In this document: in pieces, positions 8,346 to 16,782 of the stretch
Position numbering within the stretch: position 1 is the first letter of the stretch
How the letters are laid out: every line of letters begins with the position of its first letter
Assembly (NCBI GenBank): GCA_000719025.1
Contig: JODP01000020.1
Span: 62,001-126,000, forward strand
Source: Kineosporia aurantiaca JCM 3230
Lineage (GTDB): Bacteria > Actinomycetota > Actinomycetes > Actinomycetales > Kineosporiaceae
Direction of reading: 5' to 3'
Length of the DNA stretch: 64,000 nt
Notes under the pieces: model-generated
Seen by the model: the letters and a program-made list of their open reading frames with translations, nothing else
Told to the model about the DNA's origin: nothing
Databases searched by the model: none
Program-made: the position numbers and the translations under genes

Positions 8346-9304
8346 GCCCGCGCCGGGGCGAGCGGCTGATGGTGCCGCGCGCGAAGTTCGAGTCCTACTA
8401 CGGCCGGCCGATTCTCAAGGACATCACCTGGTCGGCCACGGACATCGCCGGGTATCTCTTCCTGGGCGGGCTGGCCGGGGCTTCTTCCGTGGTCGGGGCC
8501 GGGGCCCAGTTCAGCGGTCGCCCGGCACTCGAGCGCACGGCCAAGTTCACTGCTCTGGGCGGTATTTCCCTGTCCTTGGCGGCGCTGGTGCACGACCTGG
8601 GCCGACCGGAACGGTTTCTGAACATGCTCCGGGTGGCCAAGCCCACCTCACCGATGAGCATGGGCACCTGGCTGCTGACCGGGTACGGGCCGATGGCCGG
8701 GCTGTCCGCCGCGAGCCTGGCCACCGGCCTGCTCCCGGGCGTCGGCCGGCTGGCCGGGACCGCCGCGGCCGGACTCGGCCCCGCCGTCGCCACCTACACC
8801 TCCGTGCTGGTGGCTGATACCGCCGTACCGGCCTGGCACGACAATTACCGCGAACTTCCCTTCCTTTTCGCCGGTTCCGCGGCGGCCGCTGCTTCGGGGG
8901 CCGGACTCCTCGGTGCACCCGTCTCCGAGGCGGCACCGGTGCGGCGCCTGGCCATCGCCGGTGCGGCCGTGGAACTGGCGGCCACCCGGCGGCTGGAGAC
9001 CTCCGGGGGCGTCGTTGCGGAAGCCTTCGGTGAAGGCCGCGCCAAGTCGCTGCTGCGGGCCGCCCGGGTTCTTACGGTCGGTGGGGCGATGGGAGCGGCC
9101 GTTTCCGGGCGGGTGCCGGGGAAATACGGGCGGGTCCTGGCGGCCGCCGGCGGCGCCGCCCTCCTGGCCGGCTCGGCTTGTACCCGGTTCGGCATCTTCG
9201 AAGCGGGCCGGATCAGCGTGCGGGACCCGAAATACACCGTTCTGCCGCAACGCGAGCGTCGGGACGCCCGCTCCGGCGATTCTGCGGTTGCCGAGCCGGA
9301 CTGA
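8342..9304 (+). CDS. nrfD: NrfD/PsrC-type membrane subunit of formate dehydrogenase
   Basis: A 320-residue polytopic protein of the NrfD/PsrC (PF03916) family. The start chosen is ATG 8342, overlapping the previous stop; an upstream in-frame ATG (8270) lies wholly inside fdhB. It begins with the typical ESYYGRPILKDITWSATDIA segment, followed by about eight hydrophobic segments and the conserved HDLGRPERFLNML motif. It should reduce menaquinone with electrons from formate. This replaces the dihaem cytochrome b anchor of the E. coli FDH-N type, so the complex resembles CISM enzymes such as polysulfide reductase in its anchor. Confidence 0.88.
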   Translation: MSPRRGERLMVPRAKFESYYGRPILKDITWSATDIAGYLFLGGLAGASSVVGAGAQFSGRPALERTAKFTALGGISLSLAALVHDLGRPERFLNMLRVAKPTSPMSMGTWLLTGYGPMAGLSAASLATGLLPGVGRLAGTAAAGLGPAVATYTSVLVADTAVPAWHDNYRELPFLFAGSAAAAASGAGLLGAPVSEAAPVRRLAIAGAAVELAATRRLETSGGVVAEAFGEGRAKSLLRAARVLTVGGAMGAAVSGRVPGKYGRVLAAAGGAALLAGSACTRFGIFEAGRISVRDPKYTVLPQRERRDARSGDSAVAEPD

Positions 9305-9322
9305 GCCGGGAACGGTACGGGC

Positions 9323-10234
9323 ATGACCTCCACTCTTAATCGCGGGTTGCTGGCGGGGGCCGCCGGAACGGCGGTCCTGAATGCCATCACCTATGCCGAC
9401 ATGGCCGTGCGCGGCCGGGACGCCAGCGAACTGCCCGAGCAGACCGTCGAGCGTTTCGCCGACGCGCTGGACGTCGAGGTGCCCGGTTCGAAGCGGGAAC
9501 GCTCCAACCGGATCACCGCGCTGGGTGCCCTGACCGGCACCGCGAGCGGCCTGGCGATCGGGATGGCGGCCGCCACAGCCCGTTCCGCCGGCCTGCGGCT
9601 CCCGGCGGCCCTGGAGGCGGTGGTGATCGGGGCCGGGGCGATGGCGGCCACCGACGGGCCGACCGCGCTGCTGGGCCTGACCGAGCCGAAGAACTGGACC
9701 GCCCAGGACTGGATCAGCGACGCGATCCCCCATCTGGGCTACGGAATCGCGGCGGCGGCCGTTCTGCGGGCCACCGACGAGGGCCGGGACGCGGTTCAGC
9801 CGGCCACGGCGGGCCTGCTTCTGCGCTCGGCTGCCCTGGGCGTCGCCTCGGGCTGCCGTTCCTCGCTCGGCGTGGCCGCACCCACCCTGCGCGGCAGCGG
9901 TTCCCGGGTCTCCCGGCTCGCCGCTCTGGCTACCGTCGGCGGCGAACTTGTGGCCGACAAGCTGCCCTCCACTCCGTCCCGCACTCAGCCGCAGGGCGCC
10001 GCGCCCCGATTCGCCGCAGCCGTCACCGGGGCGACCGCTCTGGCCCGTCGGCAGAAGCGGAACGTGTTCCTGCCCGCAGTGGCGGCGACTGCCGGGGCGG
10101 CCGTCGGCACCTGGGCCGGACTGGCCTGGCGGGAGTGGGCCTCGGACCGGATGCCGGACTGGCAGGCGGCGCTGCTGGAGGACGCCGTCGCCCTGGCGGT
10201 CGCGTTGGTCGCCTCGGGCGGGCCGGACGACTAA
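9323..10234 (+). CDS. membrane protein, DUF4126-like C-terminal half
   Basis: A 303-residue Ala/Gly-rich membrane protein. Residues 1-140 have several weak membrane segments and a conserved-looking AITYADMAVRGRDASELPEQT stretch. The second half has the pattern ASGCRSSLGVA ... GELVADKLPSTPSRT, which resembles DUF4126 proteins, where a short E-L-x-x-D-K-L-P-x-T-P-S-R motif lies between membrane helices. Its function is unknown. It follows the formate dehydrogenase operon by 18 bases and may be cotranscribed. The gene ends 4 bases into the convergent TetR gene. Confidence 0.65.
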   Translation: MTSTLNRGLLAGAAGTAVLNAITYADMAVRGRDASELPEQTVERFADALDVEVPGSKRERSNRITALGALTGTASGLAIGMAAATARSAGLRLPAALEAVVIGAGAMAATDGPTALLGLTEPKNWTAQDWISDAIPHLGYGIAAAAVLRATDEGRDAVQPATAGLLLRSAALGVASGCRSSLGVAAPTLRGSGSRVSRLAALATVGGELVADKLPSTPSRTQPQGAAPRFAAAVTGATALARRQKRNVFLPAVAATAGAAVGTWAGLAWREWASDRMPDWQAALLEDAVALAVALVASGGPDD

Positions 10235-10824
10235 ACCGTCGGCCGGCGCAGGTTCCCGATCGCCAGGTCGAGCGCGGCCTCCAGCGGCTGCATCCGGCCG
10301 GTCGCCATCAGCATCAGAACCCCACCCTGAACCGCGGCGACGATTCCCTCGGCGGTGTGGTCGGCGTCCCTCATCGGATCGATCTGCCCGGCCGACTGCA
10401 TCGAACGGATGCCGGCGGCCAGCTGGTCGCGCCACTGCCGCATCAGCTCGACCACCACGGCCTGCGCGCCGGGGGAGCGGCGGCTGATGTTGTTCAGCAG
10501 GGCGTTCAGCGGGCAGTGCTGACCCTGCTCGCGATACCGCCGCAGCACCAGCGCGCGCCAGTCCTCCCAGGCCTGCCACGAGGTGAGTGCGCCCAGGGCG
10601 GGCTGCTGGTCGAGCAGCACCTGGTCGGCTTCGTACTGGGCCACGGCGATCAGGAAGTCCTCCTTGCCGCCGGGGAAGTAGTGGAACACCTGGCTCTTGC
10701 TGGTGCCGGTCCGGGCCATCACGTCCTCGAGACGCAGCTCGTCCACGCCGAACTCGTGGATCTGCGCGGCGGCCCCGGCGACGAGCCGCGCCCGGGTCTG
10801 CTCACCCCTGACGGTCAGAGTCAC
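10231..10824 (-). CDS. TetR/AcrR family regulator
   Basis: A TetR-family repressor. The helix-turn-helix is in about the first 50 residues (RLEDVMARTGTSKSQVFHYFPGGKEDFLIAVA), followed by a ligand-binding helical domain with HCPLNALLNNIS, typical of the TetR_C family acting on SDR or efflux genes. The start is uncertain: GTG 10824 gives 197 residues but has its GGGGAG directly adjacent; in-frame ATGs at 10857 and 10866 are alternatives. It reads away from the SDR gene on the same strand, so it is not obviously its operon partner. A repeat element with CATGATCACGGGG cores lies just upstream of the start. Confidence 0.8.
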   Translation of the reverse strand: MTLTVRGEQTRARLVAGAAAQIHEFGVDELRLEDVMARTGTSKSQVFHYFPGGKEDFLIAVAQYEADQVLLDQQPALGALTSWQAWEDWRALVLRRYREQGQHCPLNALLNNISRRSPGAQAVVVELMRQWRDQLAAGIRSMQSAGQIDPMRDADHTAEGIVAAVQGGVLMLMATGRMQPLEAALDLAIGNLRRPTV

Positions 10825-10873
10825 CTCCCCTTCAAGCCCCCACCCCCCTCCCCGCATTCCAGCCACCCCACCT

Positions 10874-10942
10874 CGTGATCATGCAGTGCGGCTCAGGGAG
10901 GGGCGGGCATGATCACGGGGGCGGAGTTGCATGATCACGGGG
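10874..10942. repeat. inverted plus direct CATGATCACGGGG element
   Basis: One inverted core (CGTGATCATG, 10874-10883) is followed by two direct cores CATGATCACGGGG at 10908-10920 and 10930-10942. The direct cores are exactly 22 bases apart, with a 9-nt spacer. The inverted and first direct cores can form an 11-bp stem. The same core, period and inverted-then-direct layout recurs at 37.7 kb. It lies between the SDR stop and the TetR start. Confidence 0.85.
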
Positions 10943-10951
10943 GATTCGGGG

Positions 10952-11701
10952 TCAGATGGCGGAGCCGCCGGTGACCGGGAGGACGACGCCGGTGACGTAG
11001 GAGGAACGGTCGCTGAGCAGCCAGGCGGCGGCTTCGGCGATCTCCTCGGGCCGGGCGGGACGGCCCATCGGGTTGGTCGCGGCGTACCCGTCGATGATTC
11101 CCGGGGTCGCCTTGTCCCAGTCGGCCACCATCTCGGTCAGCACCATGCCGGGGGCGACCGCGTTCACTCGAATGCCCTCGGCCGCGTACTCCACCGCCGC
11201 GCTCGCGGTCAGGCTGTTCACCGCTCGCTTGGCCGCGCCGTAGGCGGGCAGGAACGGGTTGGCCACCAGGCTCCCGATGCTGCTGCAGTTCACGATCGCC
11301 CCTCCTCCGGTCGCCTGCATCGCCCGCACCTGGGCGGCGACGGCGAAGTACACGGCCTTGAAGTTGAGCCCGGTGACGTGGTCGAACACCGCTTCCGGGG
11401 TCTCCCCGACATTGGCCGGCGGCTCGCCCGCGGCGGCGTTGTTGAAGGCTCCGTCCAGGCGCCCGTGCCGCTCCACCACGGAGGCGACCACCCGATCGAT
11501 CTCCGAGACCTCGGCGAGATCCGCGACCAGGTAGCTCGCAGCGTCACCAATTTCCGCAGTGATCCTTTTCAGGTTGTCCTCGTTGCGGGCGGTCAGGACC
11601 ACGGTCGCGCCCTCGGCGGCGAACAACTGGGCCGCCGCGGCGCCGATACCCCGGCTCGCCCCGGTGACCAGGATGATTTTTCCGTTCAGCAGTGTGCTCA
11701 T
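10952..11701 (-). CDS. short-chain dehydrogenase/reductase
   Basis: A 249-residue classical SDR. It has the NAD(P)-binding TGASRGIG motif (residues about 13-20), NNAA near residue 88, the catalytic Ser in CSSIGS, and YGAAK as the Tyr-x-x-x-Lys pair; the C-terminus has the typical VLPVTGGSAI ending. It would oxidise or reduce an unknown alcohol or ketone. It is divergent from the XRE regulator next to it (97-base gap), an arrangement common for this regulator type, which often controls the neighbouring SDR. Confidence 0.85.
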   Translation of the reverse strand: MSTLLNGKIILVTGASRGIGAAAAQLFAAEGATVVLTARNEDNLKRITAEIGDAASYLVADLAEVSEIDRVVASVVERHGRLDGAFNNAAAGEPPANVGETPEAVFDHVTGLNFKAVYFAVAAQVRAMQATGGGAIVNCSSIGSLVANPFLPAYGAAKRAVNSLTASAAVEYAAEGIRVNAVAPGMVLTEMVADWDKATPGIIDGYAATNPMGRPARPEEIAEAAAWLLSDRSSYVTGVVLPVTGGSAI

Positions 11702-11798
11702 GGGTTCGATCCTGGAAGCGCCGACGGACCCCTGGCAGGCCTAGCCCGTACCCCTCAGACACCCTCTGCCGAAGCGCGTACAGGCGCATGATGGATGC

Positions 11799-12653
11799 GT
11801 GGACCAGAAAGAGCTCGGCCGTTTCCTTCGCCTGCACCGAGGCCAGTTGCGTCCGGATGATGCGGGGTTGCCCGCCGCCGGACCCCGCCGCACACCGGGA
11901 CTGCGTCGCGAGGAGGTGGCGGCGCTGGCCTACATCTCTACCCAGCACTACACCCGACTGGAGCAGGGGCGTGGTTCGCTGCCGTCGCGTCAGGTGCTGG
12001 CCGCGTTGGGTCGGGCGCTGCGGCTGGACGACGTCCAGCGCCGTCATCTCTACGCCCTTGCCGGTGAGGCGTTCAGCGTCCCTCCCGGGCCGCCCGCCGA
12101 CGTCCCTCATCACATACAGGAACTGATTGCCCGGCTGCCCGACACCGCGGCCGTGGTGCTCGACGCCAAGTACGACGTGCTGGCCTGGAACGACCTGGGA
12201 GCGGCGCTGTTCGGGGATTTCACCGTGTTTGCGCCCGCTCGGGCCAATCTGCTGCGGCACTACTTCCTGCCCGACGTCCGGGCCCGCCTCCAGGGAGGCG
12301 GCCGGGTGCTGGACGAGGGTGCCTTCGGCGTGGTCGCGGCCGGTCAGTTGCGGGCGGCGGTGGCCCGGTACCCGGGCGACGAGCCGACCCGGCAGCTGAT
12401 CTCCGAGCTGGTCGACCGGAGTCCGGAATTCGCCCGGCGCTGGTCCGAGAGCGAGGTCGTCGCGGTCCCGCACCTGCGCAAGGAGTTCGACCACCCGGCC
12501 GTGGGGCACCTGTCGCTGCGCTGTGACGTTCTCGCGGTGCCGGAACGGGATCAGAGTGTCGTGCTCTACACGGCGGACCGGGGTTCGGCGGACGAGGGTG
12601 CCCTGCGGTTGCTCGGGGTGATCGGTACCCAGCGGATGGACGTGCCGGGGTAG
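11799..12653 (+). CDS. XRE regulator with MmyB-like ligand-binding domain
   Basis: A 284-residue regulator. The N-terminal HTH_31-type domain includes RTPGLRREEVAALAYISTQHYTRLEQGRG (residues about 31-60), a hallmark of the MmyB-like XRE family. The C-terminal MmyB_LBD domain (residues about 100-275) contains VLDAKYDVLAWNDLGAALFGDF; this PAS-like fold binds fatty acids in studied members. The GTG start at 11799 is chosen because it precedes the conserved KELGRFLRLHR. It is divergent from the SDR gene, which is its probable target. Confidence 0.85.
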   Translation: MDQKELGRFLRLHRGQLRPDDAGLPAAGPRRTPGLRREEVAALAYISTQHYTRLEQGRGSLPSRQVLAALGRALRLDDVQRRHLYALAGEAFSVPPGPPADVPHHIQELIARLPDTAAVVLDAKYDVLAWNDLGAALFGDFTVFAPARANLLRHYFLPDVRARLQGGGRVLDEGAFGVVAAGQLRAAVARYPGDEPTRQLISELVDRSPEFARRWSESEVVAVPHLRKEFDHPAVGHLSLRCDVLAVPERDQSVVLYTADRGSADEGALRLLGVIGTQRMDVPG

Positions 12654-12679
12654 CGATCTTGGAGCCCTAGGCTTCGGCC

Positions 12680-14131
12680 ATGAGCTGGGAACCGGTGTGG
12701 ACGACAGGCTTCCTGGTCGGGGAGTACCTGATCAAGCTCGTGGCGATCGGGACGGTGCCGGAGAACCGGCGGCCCTCCTCGTCCTCGGCCTGGCTACTGC
12801 TGATCCTGTTCCTGCCGGTCGTCGGCTTCCCGCTGTTCCTGCTGATCGGCAGCCCGTACGTGCACGGCCGGCGCTCGCGGATCCAGGCCCAGGCCAACCA
12901 CATCCTGGCCGAGCGCACGGCGCACCTGCCGCTCGCCCCGGAGGGCGCCTCACCCTCGGCGAACCTGGCCGGGGTGCTGCAGCAGAACCGGCAGCTGACC
13001 GGGCTGCCGTGCGTGCCGGGGCAGCCCGAGGAGCTCTACGACGACCCGGTGGCCACCTACCGAGCGATGGCCGAGGCGGTGGACGCGGCCGAGCACTACG
13101 TGCACGTCGAGTTCTACATCATGGCCTGGGACGCGACGACCGAGCAGCTGTTCACCGCGCTGGCCTCGGCGGTGGCCCGGGGGGTCCGGGTCCGGCTGCT
13201 GCTGGACCATCTCGGATCGCGGAAGTACCCGGGCTGGAAGGAGTTCCAGCAGCGGATGACCGAGGCCGGGCTCGAGTGGCACCTGATGATGCCGATCAAG
13301 CCGCTGCAGGGCCGCTGGCGCCGCCCGGACCTGCGCAACCACCGCAAACTGCTGGTGGTCGACGGCGAGGTGGCGTTCGTCGGCTCGCACAACGTGATCG
13401 CCTCCAATTACGGCAGCGCGCGCAACCTGCAGATCGGCCGGCACTGGCAGGACCTGTCGGTGAAGGTGACCGGGGACGTGGTGCTCGAGGTCGAGGCGGT
13501 GTTCGCCACCGACTGGTACATCGAGACCGGTGAGCAGGCCGAACCGCGGCGGGGAATCCAGGACGATGGGCCGCCCGGGCCCAGCGCAATGCAGATCATC
13601 CCGTCCGGGCCGGGTTTCCCGACCGAGCCCAACCTGCGGCTCTTCGTCAGCCTGATCCACCTGGCGGCCCATCGGATCGCGATCACCAGCCCGTACTTCG
13701 TGCCGGACGAGGCGCTGCTGGCGGCCATCACCACGGCGGCCTACCGCGGGGTGCGGGTGGAACTGTTCGTCGGCGCCGAGGCGGACCAGTTCCTGGTCGG
13801 TCACGCCCAGCGCTCCTACTACCGCGCGCTGCTCGAGGCCGGGGTGCACATCTACCTGTACCCGGCGCCGACCGTGCTGCACGCGAAGTACCTGACGGTG
13901 GACGAAGAGGTAGCGGTGATCGGCTCTTCGAACATGGATTTCCGCTCGTTCTCGCTGACCTACGAGGTGATGCTGCTGTCTTTCGGGAACGATCTGGTGA
14001 AGCGACTGCAGGAGAACGACGCTCAGTACCGCGCGGTTTCGCGCGAGCTGACCCTCGAAGAGTGGATGAACCGGCCGTGGCTGGGGCGGTACGTGGACAA
14101 CGTCTGCCGGCTCACCGCTGCTCTTATGTAG
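12680..14131 (+). CDS. cls: cardiolipin synthase (phospholipase D family)
   Basis: A 483-residue membrane phospholipase-D-superfamily enzyme that joins phosphatidylglycerol to another lipid to make cardiolipin. Two N-terminal hydrophobic segments (residues about 8-30 and 38-58) anchor it. Two HxK(x)4D motifs are complete: H221, K223, D228 (HRKLLVVD, then GSHN) and H401, K403, D408 (HAKYLTVD, then GSSNMDFRSF). The length and layout match ClsA. It has an AACTT-free short leader and lies 26 bases after the XRE gene; cotranscription is possible but not required. Confidence 0.9.
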   Translation: MSWEPVWTTGFLVGEYLIKLVAIGTVPENRRPSSSSAWLLLILFLPVVGFPLFLLIGSPYVHGRRSRIQAQANHILAERTAHLPLAPEGASPSANLAGVLQQNRQLTGLPCVPGQPEELYDDPVATYRAMAEAVDAAEHYVHVEFYIMAWDATTEQLFTALASAVARGVRVRLLLDHLGSRKYPGWKEFQQRMTEAGLEWHLMMPIKPLQGRWRRPDLRNHRKLLVVDGEVAFVGSHNVIASNYGSARNLQIGRHWQDLSVKVTGDVVLEVEAVFATDWYIETGEQAEPRRGIQDDGPPGPSAMQIIPSGPGFPTEPNLRLFVSLIHLAAHRIAITSPYFVPDEALLAAITTAAYRGVRVELFVGAEADQFLVGHAQRSYYRALLEAGVHIYLYPAPTVLHAKYLTVDEEVAVIGSSNMDFRSFSLTYEVMLLSFGNDLVKRLQENDAQYRAVSRELTLEEWMNRPWLGRYVDNVCRLTAALM

Positions 14132-14166
14132 GAATAACCTCGCGTTTTCCGGAGGTTGGCGGAGCC

Positions 14167-15090
14167 ATGAGCATTCCGCAGACCTACCGCGCCGTCCGCT
14201 ACGACCAGCACGGCGGCCCCGAAGTTCTCCGGGTCGAGGAGTTGCCGACTCCGGAGCCGGGCGCCGGTGAAGTGCTGGTCGAGGTCCGGGCCGCGGGCAT
14301 CAACCCGGGTGAGCTCGCGATCCTCGGTGGGGCGTTCGGGGGCGACCTTCCGTCCGGGTCCGGCAGCGACCTGGCCGGCGTGGTCGTGGCCGTCGGGGAG
14401 GGAGTCTCCCTGGAGGTCGGCGACGAGGTCCTCGGCTGGTCCTGGAACCGCGACAGCCAGGCCTCGCACGTCGTGGTCCCGGCGGAGCAGCTGATCACCA
14501 AACCGGCCGGGCTGGACTGGGAGCGGGCGGGTGCGCTCTACGTCGTCGGGGCCACGGCCTACGCGGCCATCCGGGCGATCCAGGTGAGCCCGGGGGAGAC
14601 GGTCGCGGTGTCGGCCGCCGCCGGCGGGGTGGGCAGCCTGGTGGTCCAGATGCTGCGCAACCACGGGGTCCGGGTGATCGGCATCGCTTCCGAGGCCAAC
14701 CGGGGCTGGCTGGAGAGCAAGGGGGTCACCTGGGTCGGGTACGGCGGTGGGCTGGCCGACCGGCTGAACGAGGCGGCCGGGGTGAAGGGGATCGACGCCT
14801 TCATCGACACCTTCGGGCCGGAGTACCTCAAGCTCGCCGTGGAGATGGGGATCGCCCCGGAGCGGATCGAGACGATCATCTCGTTCGAGGCCGCCTCCGA
14901 GTACGGCACCAAGGCCGAGGGCTCGATGACCGCCAGCACCCAGGACGTGCTCAAGGAGGTCGCCGAGCAGGTGGCCGACGGGGACCTGGAAGTGGTCATC
15001 GCCGCCACCTTCCCGCTGGAGAAGGCGGCCGAGGCCTTCACCCGGCTCGCGGAGCGTCACACCCGGGGCAAGATCGTCCTGATCCCCTGA
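14167..15090 (+). CDS. MDR-family NADP-dependent oxidoreductase (quinone reductase-like)
   Basis: A 307-residue zinc-free medium-chain reductase. The GroES-like domain comes first (GPEVLRVEELPTPEPGAGEVLVEV), then a Rossmann domain with VSAAAGGVGSLVVQ, which binds NADPH. Cys/His zinc ligands are absent, as in quinone oxidoreductases. The start is ATG 14167 with GGAGG upstream; the longer reading from 14062 runs inside cls. It resembles the other MDR protein at 36.1 kb in family and length. The natural substrate is unknown. Confidence 0.85.
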   Translation: MSIPQTYRAVRYDQHGGPEVLRVEELPTPEPGAGEVLVEVRAAGINPGELAILGGAFGGDLPSGSGSDLAGVVVAVGEGVSLEVGDEVLGWSWNRDSQASHVVVPAEQLITKPAGLDWERAGALYVVGATAYAAIRAIQVSPGETVAVSAAAGGVGSLVVQMLRNHGVRVIGIASEANRGWLESKGVTWVGYGGGLADRLNEAAGVKGIDAFIDTFGPEYLKLAVEMGIAPERIETIISFEAASEYGTKAEGSMTASTQDVLKEVAEQVADGDLEVVIAATFPLEKAAEAFTRLAERHTRGKIVLIP

Positions 15091-15228
15091 CCGCTCAGTG
15101 ACACGGGCCTCAAGTTCTGCCCGTTCCGGCCGTTTCGGATGGGCCAATGGGGTGATTACCGGCAGGACTCTGGGTGACGGGACCAATACTTAGGAGTTAA
15201 CCCCTACTCCGGAGAGAGGTCCCTGCTG

Positions 15229-16320
15229 ATGCGCAGCGTGAGGGCGGCCGGCCTGGTCGTGGTCGCCGAGCTGGCCGCGACCACGGCCGCCTGGGCGGCC
15301 CTGAAGCTGCGTGGTCTGGACCCCGGCGCGCTGCCCATGCTGCTCCTGGCCTGGGGCGGCTGTTTCGTGCTGCACACCGAGCCGGTGCAGTCCTGGCTGA
15401 CCCGGCGCGGCGGTCAGGCGTCCGCCCTGGTGCTGACCGCGCTCGCGGTCTGGGTGGCGATGACGACCACCCAGCTCCCCAGCATCTATCCGGTGGTGAT
15501 GGGCGTCCTGGCGATGGAGGCGGCGCAGCGCGACTCCTCCACCCGCACCGCGGTGACCGGTCTGGTGCTGATGTTCCTGGGCACCGGGGCCCTGCAGCTG
15601 GCCGTGCACCGGGGATGGACCTCGAGCGTCGTGGCCCCGATGCCCTCGGATCATCTGGCGATGGGACTGCTGGCGGTGGGTGGGGTGATCCTGGTCCGGG
15701 GGGTCGCGGTGGCCCGCCGGTCGGCTGCGGTCAGGGCTGCCCTGGCCCTCGAGCAGCAGGTGCGCCACGCCGAGCTCCAGCATGCGGCCACGCACGATCC
15801 GCTGACCGGGCTGCTGACCCGGCGCGGGCTGGAGCCGGTGCTGGCCGGAGCGTATGCGGAGGCCGGGGGTGTGGCGCTGATGTTCCTCGACCTGGACGGG
15901 TTCAAGGCGGTGAACGACGCGCACGGGCACGCCGTGGGGGACGAGTTGCTGGCGGCCGCCGCCGAGCGGTTCGTCAGGGCGCTGGGTGACGACGCGGAGC
16001 TGGCTCGGATGGGCGGCGACGAGTTCGTCGCGGTGTTGCCGGGAGTGGACTCCCCGGTGGCGGCGTCGGACCGCGCGCTGGCGGTTCAGGCGGCGCTGGA
16101 TGAGGAGTTCGTTCTACGTACGGACGCCGGTGGCGGCGTGGGTGTCCGGGTGGGAGTGAGCGTCGGGCTGGCCTGGACAGACGGGCGGCTCGGGGCGGAA
16201 GCCCTGATGCGCGAGGCCGATCGGGCGATGTACCGGGAAAAGCGGCTGCGCCGAAGGCGTCCCGACTTCCTCAGCGTGTCAGCCCCAACAAGCCCGTCAG
16301 TCCCGGTGGGGCGGAGCTGA
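15229..16320 (+). CDS. membrane diguanylate cyclase
   Basis: A 363-residue protein that should make cyclic-di-GMP from two GTP. Residues 1-165 contain about six hydrophobic segments and no known sensor motif. The GGDEF domain follows from about residue 185 (THDPLTGLLTRRGLE). The active site is intact: LDLDGFKAVND supplies metal ligands, and ARMGGDEF (GGDEF at 262-266) is complete. No RxxD inhibitory site is seen five residues upstream. The start has GGAGAGAGG upstream. A small inverted repeat GGAGT/ACTCC flanks TAACCCCT at about 15191-15210 in the leader. The gene ends 24 bases into the convergent minus-strand gene. Confidence 0.88.
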   Translation: MRSVRAAGLVVVAELAATTAAWAALKLRGLDPGALPMLLLAWGGCFVLHTEPVQSWLTRRGGQASALVLTALAVWVAMTTTQLPSIYPVVMGVLAMEAAQRDSSTRTAVTGLVLMFLGTGALQLAVHRGWTSSVVAPMPSDHLAMGLLAVGGVILVRGVAVARRSAAVRAALALEQQVRHAELQHAATHDPLTGLLTRRGLEPVLAGAYAEAGGVALMFLDLDGFKAVNDAHGHAVGDELLAAAAERFVRALGDDAELARMGGDEFVAVLPGVDSPVAASDRALAVQAALDEEFVLRTDAGGGVGVRVGVSVGLAWTDGRLGAEALMREADRAMYREKRLRRRRPDFLSVSAPTSPSVPVGRS

Positions 16321-16782
16321 CAGAGCCTCGATGATCCGGTGCAGCTGGCGGCGCCGGACCTGCTCCGGCCAGCGGGGGTCGGTGGCCTCCTGGTCGACCC
16401 GGTGCAGGAGCCGGCGGGCCTCCATGATCCGCTTGGCCCGTTTGGCTCCGGAGGTGGACTCGTCCTGCGTCATGGAGAGCAGGAGTTCGTCGAGATCGAG
16501 CAGGGCCGGGGTGTTCTGGCTGTTCTGATCGGCCCGGGCCTCCTCGAGCAGGTTGCCCACCTGCCGTAGGAGCAGGGGCTCGCACCGGGTGAGGCTGCGG
16601 TGCAGAAGCTGCTCGGCCAGCTCCAGACGAGGGTCGAACCGCACCTCCAGGGCCGGGTCCGGCCGCCGCCCCCGGCTGCGGCCGCGCGGTCGCCGGGCCG
16701 GGACAAGGAGGTCGTCGTCCGGTCCGGCGCCGGGTGACCGGGAGACCAGACCGAGTTCCTGGCGATGCTGGGTGGGCGTCAT
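16297..16782 (-). CDS. hypothetical protein coupled to the metallopeptidase
   Basis: A 161-residue basic, helix-prone cytosolic protein of unknown function. The first 45 residues are Arg/Pro-rich and probably disordered; the remainder is predicted helical, with RLELAEQLLHRSLTRCEPLLLRQVGNLLEEARADQ and a later MEARRLLHRVDQ. It has no membrane segment or catalytic motif. The ATG start (16782) overlaps the metallopeptidase stop as ATGA, so it is the third cistron of the peptide/metallopeptidase operon and may be its regulator or partner. A longer in-frame reading up to 17196 is antisense-type noise. Confidence 0.65.
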   Translation of the reverse strand: MTPTQHRQELGLVSRSPGAGPDDDLLVPARRPRGRSRGRRPDPALEVRFDPRLELAEQLLHRSLTRCEPLLLRQVGNLLEEARADQNSQNTPALLDLDELLLSMTQDESTSGAKRAKRIMEARRLLHRVDQEATDPRWPEQVRRRQLHRIIEALSAPPHRD

